Assembly: GCA_035571515.1 (NCBI GenBank)
Contig: DATNCQ010000039.1
Coordinates: 1 to 64,000 of the forward strand
DNA from: Gp6-AA40 sp035571515
Lineage (GTDB): Bacteria; Acidobacteriota; Vicinamibacteria; Vicinamibacterales; UBA2999
DNA: 64,000 nucleotides
Reading direction: 5' to 3'
Both the position numbers and the translations under genes were made by a program. Shown here piece by piece: positions 17,220 through 23,424 of the stretch. The notes under the pieces were generated by a model that saw nothing but the letters and a program-made list of their open reading frames with translations, did no database searches and was not told the DNA's origin. The stretch's first letter is position 1. Every line of letters begins with the position of its first letter.

Positions 17220-18527
17220 TCACCGCGGCGCTTCGATGAGCGTGTGCGTGCCCGGATCGATGACGAGGTGCGGCGGCTCGGCGGCAATCAGGTATTCGAA
17301 CTCGCCGCGGAACTGCTGCAGCGAGACGCCGGCCGTTGCCGCGAACTTGGCGAGCTCGTGCGGATCCTCGAAATCGTCGCGGCGCAGCCGGATCATGTAG
17401 CGCCGTGCGATGCCGTAGCGCGTCGAATGGATGTCCACCATCCGCACCCGCGTACGCCCGCTGCCGGGATCGATGACCTCGGCGAACGGGATCGGCACGA
17501 AGTTGCCGCCCTGCATCGACACCATCACCGCGCTGCCGCCCGACAGCAGGTATTTCGCCGCGCAGTACCCGAGGTCGCGGGTGTATTCCATGTCGGCGGG
17601 AATCGGGTCGGCGCAGCGCAGCTCGTAGCCGATGTTCTTGGCGGCAATCGTCGTCCGGATGCCGAAGGAGGCGAGCCGCTTCTGGACCTCGGCCTTCAGG
17701 ATTTCGCCGATGTTGACCTCCGCGATGCGCAGGTGGCCGTGCGAATCGCGCTCGACGTCCTCCAGCCGCTCGAGGTCGGCGGGATCGATGCCGAGGACGA
17801 GCCCCTCGGCAATCACGGCCACGCCGTCGCGCCGGCCGTAACTGAGCCGCTTGATGACGGCGCCGACCAGCGTGTCGACGACCGCCTTCAGCGGGATGCG
17901 GTGCAGCGGGAACTCCTCGGGGATGAGCGTCAGCGTCGCGCCCGCCGCCTTGCCGATGCCGAGCGCGAGGTGGCCGGCCTTGCGGCCCATCGCGATGACG
18001 AAGTACCAGCGCGACGTCGTCTTGGCGTCGACCATCAGGTTCTGCACGATCTCGACACCGTGGTGGCGCGCCGTCTGAAAGCCGAAGGTGTCGACGTTGG
18101 CGGGCAGGTCCAGGTCGTTGTCGATCGTCTTCGGGACGTGGACGACGCGGATGCGCCCGCGGCCGTGCTCCTCGACCTTCATCGCCGAGAACGCGGTGTC
18201 GTCACCACCGATCGTGATCAGCATGTCGACATTCATTCGCAGCAGCGACACGACGACCTGCTCGAGGTGCTCCGGGTTGGTCGTCGGGTTCGCGCGAGAG
18301 ATGCCGATGTGCGACCCGCCGCGGAAGTGGATGCGGCTGACCGAGTCGATCGTCAGCGGCGTCGTGTGATCGACGTCGCCGTGCATGATCCACTCGAAGC
18401 CGTCGCGGATGCCGAGCACTTCGACGCCCTCGAGCCGGCCTCGAATCGTGGCCGCGGAGATGACGCTGTTGATGCCTGGCGCCGGCCCGCCGGCGACGAG
18501 AATCGCGAGCCGAGTCTGGTGACCCAT
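17220..18527 (-). CDS. pfp: Phosphofructokinase, pyrophosphate-dependent type
   Basis: This 435-residue PfkA-fold protein has GGDD at 107-110 and PKTIDND at 132-138, with catalytic Asp136. In this family ATP-dependent enzymes carry Gly at both discriminating positions (GGDG, PGTIDND). Asp110 and Lys133, seen here, are the classic signature of diphosphate:fructose-6-phosphate 1-phosphotransferase. The enzyme would phosphorylate fructose 6-phosphate reversibly using PPi. ATG 18527 has an AGGGTGTC element upstream. It lies between SDR and cyaY on the same strand with short gaps. Confidence 0.88.
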   Translation of the reverse strand: MGHQTRLAILVAGGPAPGINSVISAATIRGRLEGVEVLGIRDGFEWIMHGDVDHTTPLTIDSVSRIHFRGGSHIGISRANPTTNPEHLEQVVVSLLRMNVDMLITIGGDDTAFSAMKVEEHGRGRIRVVHVPKTIDNDLDLPANVDTFGFQTARHHGVEIVQNLMVDAKTTSRWYFVIAMGRKAGHLALGIGKAAGATLTLIPEEFPLHRIPLKAVVDTLVGAVIKRLSYGRRDGVAVIAEGLVLGIDPADLERLEDVERDSHGHLRIAEVNIGEILKAEVQKRLASFGIRTTIAAKNIGYELRCADPIPADMEYTRDLGYCAAKYLLSGGSAVMVSMQGGNFVPIPFAEVIDPGSGRTRVRMVDIHSTRYGIARRYMIRLRRDDFEDPHELAKFAATAGVSLQQFRGEFEYLIAAEPPHLVIDPGTHTLIEAPR

Positions 18528-18582
18528 GCGGACACCCTGAAGAACGTGCGCTCCCAGAATATCGCGCTTCCGGGGGTGCGGC

Positions 18583-18909
18583 TTAGGTGTGTTCGAGGAA
18601 CTGGTGGACGAGGCGCGCCAGCAGCGCGTCGAGCGTCTCGCCGTCGAGCTCGAACTGCGACGAGACGGGCGACCAGGCGAGCTTGTAGCTGCGTGACATC
18701 GCGGAGAGCCAGACCTGCCGCACCGGGGCGTTCGGGCTCACCACGAACTTCGCGGGCGACGGGTCCTCGAAGACTACCTGCAGCACGCCGTTCTGCAGTT
18801 CGACCTCGAAGCCGTCCTGGTCGGCGAGGGGGAGCAGCGACCGCTGCGCGTGCTCCAGCGCGTGGTCCGCCTGCAGGCGGAAGTCCTGCTCCGTGAGCGT
18901 TCCGCTCAC
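18583..18909 (-). CDS. cyaY: Frataxin-like iron donor protein CyaY
   Basis: The 108-residue product fits CyaY in length and pattern. An acidic first helix (TEQDFRLQADHALEHAQRSL) is followed by the strands FEVELQNGVLQVVFED, FVVSPNAPVRQVWLSAM and SYKLAW, then a final helix (ALLARLVHQFLEH). CyaY binds iron and modulates Fe-S cluster assembly on IscS/IscU. There is no ATG; the start is GTG 18909 with GGAG 5 bases upstream. The gene is short and has no canonical start, so it is easily missed. Heptamer repeats begin immediately upstream. Confidence 0.8.
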   Translation of the reverse strand: MSGTLTEQDFRLQADHALEHAQRSLLPLADQDGFEVELQNGVLQVVFEDPSPAKFVVSPNAPVRQVWLSAMSRSYKLAWSPVSSQFELDGETLDALLARLVHQFLEHT

Positions 18910-18911
18910 GG

Positions 18912-18996
18912 AAGCTCCAAGCTCCAAGTCCCGAGCTCCAAATTCCAACCCTTGGTTTTTTGATCTTGGATCTTGGATCTTGGATCTTGGATCTTG
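18912..18996. repeat. Facing heptamer arrays (AAGCTCC type and GATCTTG x5)
   Basis: AAGCTCC, AAGCTCC, AAGTCCC, GAGCTCC, AAATTCC and AACCCTT run from 18912 to 18953. After a T-rich spacer, five perfect GATCTTG units run from 18962 to 18996. Read in the GGATCTT register, the second array is nearly complementary to the first, so the pair could fold into an imperfect hairpin between the VWFA gene and cyaY. Confidence 0.8.
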
Positions 18997-19004
18997 CGCA
19001 TGGC

Positions 19005-19910
19005 TCAATTCGTCGTGGAGAGGCGATTGGCCGACGCGATGTACGTCCGGCGCGCGCGCGCGACCTGGCCGGCCTGCTTCATCCGCACTTCGAGCTTGTG
19101 CTCCTTGCCGTCGAGCGCGGCCGGCGAAAAGCCGATCGTGTAGAGGCTGTGCAGCTCCTGCGCCACGCGCGTGAAGGTGGGCGCGAGCTCGTCGGTCTTC
19201 TTCAGCTCGAAATAGCCGCCGCCGGTCTCCTCGGCAATCTTCTTCAGCGACCGATCGGGCTGCGATCGGACCATCCGCTGGCCGTTGAAGTACTGCGACT
19301 GCAGGCCGATGGCGTAGACCATCACCTCGTTCTGCTTCGCGTGGTCGAGGACGCTGCCGAAACCGATCTTGCTGTAGGTGTCGTCGCCGTCGGTGAAGAC
19401 GAGCACGACCTTGCGCCCCTCGACCGGCTTCAGCATGTCGATGCTCTGGTCGACGGCGTCCCACAGGCGTGTCGGGTTGCCGTACTGCAGGTCGCGGAGC
19501 GCGGAGATGAGGTCGTCGCGGTCGTTCGTGAACTCGCCGCTGAACTCGATGCGGTCGCTGAACGCGCCCACCTGCCCCTTGTCCTGCGGCAGCATGCGGA
19601 GGAGGAACTGCTCGGCGGCCGCGCGCAGCAGGTCGAGACTGCTCGTCATGCTCGCGCTGTAATCCAGCATGACGACGACGGAGAACGGCTGCGTCTCGTT
19701 CTGGAAGAACGTGATCTCCTGCGGCTTCCCGTTGTCGAGGATGCTGAACTGGTCTTCGTCGAGGTTCGGCACCAGACGTCCCTGGCCGTCCAGCACGGTG
19801 GCCGGCACGGAGACGATCTGCGTGGTGGCCTTGAACGTCGGGGCTTCCTGCTGAGCGGCGGCAGTCAGCGTGGCAGCGGCCAGAAGTGCGATGGTCGTAA
19901 AGGTCCGCAT
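19005..19910 (-). CDS. Exported VWFA-related domain protein
   Basis: This 301-residue protein has a signal peptide (about 1-20) and a von Willebrand factor A domain with an intact metal-ion adhesion motif DYSAS (Asp83, Ser85, Ser87) and FTDGDDTY downstream. It matches the acidobacterial VWFA-related family in layout: FKATTQIVSVPATVLDGQG, then LVPNLDEDQFSILDNGK before the VWA fold. The role is unknown; VWA domains mediate protein binding. TAAAGT lies 6 bases before ATG 19910, so a leaderless start is possible. It is upstream of cyaY on the same strand. Confidence 0.85.
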   Translation of the reverse strand: MRTFTTIALLAAATLTAAAQQEAPTFKATTQIVSVPATVLDGQGRLVPNLDEDQFSILDNGKPQEITFFQNETQPFSVVVMLDYSASMTSSLDLLRAAAEQFLLRMLPQDKGQVGAFSDRIEFSGEFTNDRDDLISALRDLQYGNPTRLWDAVDQSIDMLKPVEGRKVVLVFTDGDDTYSKIGFGSVLDHAKQNEVMVYAIGLQSQYFNGQRMVRSQPDRSLKKIAEETGGGYFELKKTDELAPTFTRVAQELHSLYTIGFSPAALDGKEHKLEVRMKQAGQVARARRTYIASANRLSTTN

Positions 19911-19967
19911 GAAATCACTTTATCTGATCTTGAGACGCCGCGCCGGACCACCCGGCCGCCCCGGGGC

Positions 19968-20015
19968 GAGTCGGAGTGGGAAACGGCGCGCAGTACGACT
20001 CCGACTCGTGAGTCG
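19968..20015. promoter_or_regulatory. Inverted repeats in the divergent intergenic region (possible operator)
   Basis: GAGTCGGAGT (19968-19977) and ACTCCGACTC (19998-20007) form a perfect 10-bp inverted repeat. CGACTC and GAGTCG (20002-20015) form an overlapping palindrome, and further CGACTC-like words follow to 20030. The region separates the divergent VWFA and SurA/DsbA-like genes. Confidence 0.5.
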
Positions 20016-20065
20016 AGTTGTATCCGACTCGCAGTCGTGAGCCGGAGCGTATCCGATGACCGGAG

Positions 20066-20071
20066 TATCAT
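20066..20071 (+). promoter_or_regulatory. -10-like TATCAT 6 bases before ATG 20078
   Basis: TATCAT ends 6 bases before the start codon and no Shine-Dalgarno sequence is present, so transcription may begin at or near the ATG. No -35 match is seen. Confidence 0.4.
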
Positions 20072-20077
20072 TCCCGC

Positions 20078-21100
20078 ATGCGCACTGTTTTTATCGCGGG
20101 AGGCCTCCTGATTTCCCTGGCCTGCTCGTCGCAGGCCCAGCAGCCGGGCGACGCGGCGGCGCGCGTCGGCGATCGGACCATCACCGTCGCAGAGCTCGAC
20201 GAACGGTGGAAAAGCGAGGAGCCGGGCGCCAAGGCGCAGGCCGAGCAGGCCGTCTACGACGGCCGCAAGGCGGCGCTCGACGCCATCATCGCCGACATGC
20301 TCGTCGCGCAGGCAGCCAAGGCGAAGGGCGTTACGCCGGAAGCGTTCGTCCAGGCCGAGATCGGCAAGCGCACCAAGCCGGTGAGCGATACCGACGTCCG
20401 CAACTTCTACGTCCAGAACAGCGAGCGGATGCAGGGGCGCACCTTCGAACAGATGAGCCCGGCCATCGAACAGTACCTCGAAGACCAGCAGCAGACGACC
20501 GCCAAGCAGGATCTCATCGCCGAGTTGAAGAAGGGCGGTCCCGCCATTCGCGTCGTCATGGACGCGCCGCGAACGACCGTCACCGTCAATCCGGACGACC
20601 CGTCGGAAGGGAAGGCCGACGCCGCCGTAACGCTCGTCGAGTACTCCGACTTCCAGTGCCCGTTCTGCCTGCGCGTGATGCCGACGCTCAAACAGCTCCG
20701 CGCGAAGTACGGCGACAAGCTCCGCATCGTCTGGAAGGACTTCCCGCTGACGCAGATTCACCCGCAGGCGTTCGTCGCCGCACAGGCGGGCAACTGCGCG
20801 CGCGAGCAGGGGAAGTTCTGGGAGCTGCACGACAAGATGTTCGGGAACCAGTCGGCGCTGCAGCCCGAGGCGCTGAAGCGATACGCGGCCGAAGCGGGGG
20901 TCGACGCGGCGAAGTTCAATCAGTGCCTCGATACCTCGAAGTACGAGTCGCGGGTGCAGGACGCGATCCGCGCGGGCGGGCGTCTCGGCATCCAGTCCAC
21001 GCCGACGGTCTACGTCAACGGTCGGATGATCAACGGCGCGCAGCCGATCGAGGTGTTCCAGGCCGTGATCGACGAGGAGCTAGCCCGCGGCGGGAAATAA
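20078..21100 (+). CDS. SurA-like N-terminal domain fused to DsbA-like thioredoxin
   Basis: The 340-residue product has a signal peptide (about 1-20). A SurA/PpiC-type chaperone-like helical domain follows at about 27-155 (VGDRTITVAELDERWK, ALDAIIADMLVAQAAKAKGV, SDTDVRNFYVQN). A DsbA-family thioredoxin domain spans about 180-338 with active-site CPFC at 194-197 and a cis-proline in STPTVYVNG. There is no parvulin PPIase domain; the thioredoxin domain occupies its place. It is likely a periplasmic disulfide oxidoreductase whose N-terminal part binds unfolded clients. The possible lipobox at Cys16 is weak. Confidence 0.85.
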   Translation: MRTVFIAGGLLISLACSSQAQQPGDAAARVGDRTITVAELDERWKSEEPGAKAQAEQAVYDGRKAALDAIIADMLVAQAAKAKGVTPEAFVQAEIGKRTKPVSDTDVRNFYVQNSERMQGRTFEQMSPAIEQYLEDQQQTTAKQDLIAELKKGGPAIRVVMDAPRTTVTVNPDDPSEGKADAAVTLVEYSDFQCPFCLRVMPTLKQLRAKYGDKLRIVWKDFPLTQIHPQAFVAAQAGNCAREQGKFWELHDKMFGNQSALQPEALKRYAAEAGVDAAKFNQCLDTSKYESRVQDAIRAGGRLGIQSTPTVYVNGRMINGAQPIEVFQAVIDEELARGGK

Positions 21101-21985
21101 CCGATCGAAGTTCCCTCCGAAGATGAGCGCCGCGTCCGCGGCGTCGACGCCGGCCGCGTCCAGGATCCCTTTCTGCGTGTCGTAGACCGCCTGCTGCCAC
21201 CCTCTCGGGAAGAACGACGAATCGGTCCCGAACAGCAGCCGCGACGGACCGGCCACGGCGAGCGCCGCCTTGAACACCGCGTCGGGCGTCAGGCCGGGCA
21301 TGTAGCGGATCCAGCCGTTCGAGCTCGACGTGTCGAGGTGGATGTTGTGCGCGGTGTCGGCCGCCATCAGCGTCTCGCGCAGCAGCCCCGCGCCGAAGTG
21401 CGGGATGATGAACGGCACCGTGGGAAACGCCAGCGCCGGCTTCAGCACCTCGAGCGGGTTGCCGAGCCGCATGTCGAACCGGCTTGGCAGTCCCAGCTTC
21501 GCGCGCACGCCGACGGAGAGCACGCCGCAGTGCACGAACACCGCGACGCCGGAACGCGACGCGGCGATCTCGATGATGCGCGTGACGCGGTCGTCGGTGA
21601 CCGGCACGTGGTGCATCGCCGGAAAGAGGCAGATGCCGCGCAGCTGCAGGTCGTCGATCGCGTGGCGCACGCGGTCGCCGGCGTCGGGCGCCGACGGGTC
21701 CACCATGAAGAAGCCGACCAGGCGCGTCGGATGGTGCGCCACGGCCTCGGCCACCGAGGCCTCGTCGGCCGCTACGCTCGCGATAATGGCGGCGCGGCTC
21801 ACGCCGTGCGCATCGAGCTCCGCGACCCAGCGGTCGGCGAGCGCGTCGGCCGTTCCCGGGTCGTCCCACTTCAGCTCGCGGCAGATGGCCGCGCCATCCT
21901 GCTCCGCGACCGCCGGCCGCTGGCGCGCGAGCGTGGTGAAGAACTGGGGCGAGAAGAAGTGGCAGTGTGCGTCGTTGATCGTCAC
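21080..21985 (-). CDS. Amidohydrolase family protein (TIM-barrel metal-dependent hydrolase)
   Basis: This 301-residue protein starts with the metal-binding HxH motif (His7, His9 in DAHCHF). It continues with VFVHCG, IIPHFGAG and the late aspartate in LLFGTDSSFF, the pattern of the amidohydrolase-2/ACMSD-like family of hydrolases and decarboxylases. The substrate is not predictable. The start is GTG 21985, overlapping the TGA of the MATE gene by four bases (GTGA), so the pair is translationally coupled. Its 3' end overlaps the end of the convergent DsbA-like gene by 21 bases. Confidence 0.85.
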   Translation of the reverse strand: MTINDAHCHFFSPQFFTTLARQRPAVAEQDGAAICRELKWDDPGTADALADRWVAELDAHGVSRAAIIASVAADEASVAEAVAHHPTRLVGFFMVDPSAPDAGDRVRHAIDDLQLRGICLFPAMHHVPVTDDRVTRIIEIAASRSGVAVFVHCGVLSVGVRAKLGLPSRFDMRLGNPLEVLKPALAFPTVPFIIPHFGAGLLRETLMAADTAHNIHLDTSSSNGWIRYMPGLTPDAVFKAALAVAGPSRLLFGTDSSFFPRGWQQAVYDTQKGILDAAGVDAADAALIFGGNFDRLFPAAG

Positions 21986-23352
21986 AGCATCTCCGCTGGC
22001 TCCGGCGCGTGCGCATCGGGCGGCAGGTGCAGGTGGCGCGTGCGCGCGATCCACGTCGCCGTCAGCGCGACCGCGCAGAAGATGAGGCCGATCGACAGCC
22101 CGATCCACAGCCCCGTCACGCCCCACGCGTAGCGGAAGCACAGAGCATAGCCAACCGGCAGGCCGAGCACCCAGTGGCCGATGACGTTCATGACCATCGG
22201 CGTCCGCGTGTCGCCGATCCCCCGCAGCACGCCCGTCGTCACCGCCTGCGTGCCGTCGAAGAGCTGAAACGCGGCGGCAATCGCCAACAGCTGGACGCCG
22301 AGCGCGAGGACGCGTGCGTCGGTCGTGAAGACCCTCAACATCGGGGCCGGCAGGAAGAAGAGCATCAGGCCGAGCAGGACCATGATGCAGGCGCCGAGGC
22401 CGAGCGCCGTCCACCCCGCGTCGCGCGCGCGCCGGCTGTCGCGGGCGCCGACCGCGTGCCCGACGCGCACGGCGCCCGCGGAGGCGATCCCGAGCGGCAC
22501 CATGAAGACGCAGCTGACGATGTTCAGCGCAATCTGGTGCGAGGCGGACGAGACCGCGTCGAGCCGGGCGGCGAGGGCGGTCGCGAGCGCGAACACGCCG
22601 ACCTCGAGGGTGATTTGCGAGGCCGCGGGCGCGCCGAGCGCGACGAGCGTCCACAGCCGCCGCGCGTCGACCGTGAATGGGACGTGCGGATGCGCCTCGC
22701 CGCGCCGCCGGTGCTCGCGCAGGATGGCGAGGCAGAGGAACGCCGCCATGTAGAGGCGGGCGATGCAGGTGGCCCACGCGGAGCCGGTGACGCCGAGCGC
22801 GGGCATCCCCAGCCGCCCGTAAATCAGGACTGCGTTCGCCCCGGCGTTCACGAGGTTTGCCGACGTGAGCGCGTACATGATGGGCCGCACGACGTGGATG
22901 CCCTGCAGGTAGCGGCGGAAGGCCGCGTAGAACATCAACGGCGCCGCGCTCAGCGCGATCACCTCCAGGTACGGCTTCGCCAGCGCGGCGATCTGCGGGT
23001 TCAGGCCCCACGCGTCGATGGTCCGGTACGCGACCCACGTGAACAGCATCACGACGGGCGACACGATGAGCGCGAGCACGACGCCCTGGTGCAGCCACCG
23101 GAGGCACTCGTCGTCACGCCCGGCGCCCGCCGCGCGCGAGACGAGCGCGTCCACGCCGAGCATCAGGCCGGCGCCGAAGATCATGATGGCAGTGAAAACG
23201 CCGCTCCCCATGCCGGTCGCCGCAATCGCGGCGGGGCCGAGGCGGCCGACCATGACGGTATCGACCAGGCCCATGCTCATCCAGCCGATTTCGGCAAGGA
23301 CGACCGGGCCGGCGAGGCGGATGAGAGGACGGAGCTCGGAGGTTAGAACCAC
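21982..23352 (-). CDS. MATE family multidrug/sodium antiporter
   Basis: This 456-residue protein has about 12 hydrophobic segments and the MATE features near the N-terminus (PVVLAEIGWMSMGLVDTVMVGRLG) with the matching second half (IALNIVSCVFMVPLGIASAGAVRVGHAVGA). MATE exporters expel organic cations in exchange for Na+ or H+. The assumed start GTG 23352 lacks a Shine-Dalgarno sequence, but the family alignment requires a start near here. It is coupled by GTGA to the amidohydrolase gene downstream. Confidence 0.9.
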   Translation of the reverse strand: MVLTSELRPLIRLAGPVVLAEIGWMSMGLVDTVMVGRLGPAAIAATGMGSGVFTAIMIFGAGLMLGVDALVSRAAGAGRDDECLRWLHQGVVLALIVSPVVMLFTWVAYRTIDAWGLNPQIAALAKPYLEVIALSAAPLMFYAAFRRYLQGIHVVRPIMYALTSANLVNAGANAVLIYGRLGMPALGVTGSAWATCIARLYMAAFLCLAILREHRRRGEAHPHVPFTVDARRLWTLVALGAPAASQITLEVGVFALATALAARLDAVSSASHQIALNIVSCVFMVPLGIASAGAVRVGHAVGARDSRRARDAGWTALGLGACIMVLLGLMLFFLPAPMLRVFTTDARVLALGVQLLAIAAAFQLFDGTQAVTTGVLRGIGDTRTPMVMNVIGHWVLGLPVGYALCFRYAWGVTGLWIGLSIGLIFCAVALTATWIARTRHLHLPPDAHAPEPAEML

Positions 23353-23366
23353 GAACGCACGAAGAG
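23350..23366. repeat. CACGAAG-type repeat
   Basis: CACGAAC and two CACGAAG-like words (ACGCACGAAG, GAGCACGAAGG) are packed at the 5' end of the MATE gene. The core GAGCACGAAGG recurs at 51921-51931. Confidence 0.5.
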
Positions 23367-23424
23367 CACGAAGGTGATTATGACCTCCGTGCCTCCGTAT
23401 CTCGTGCCGATGTGATGCGCGCCC

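Noticed and set aside
22009..23346. Long plus-strand open frame opposite the MATE gene
   Set aside because: Arg/His/Asp-rich low-complexity translation without motifs; the minus strand encodes a clear MATE transporter.
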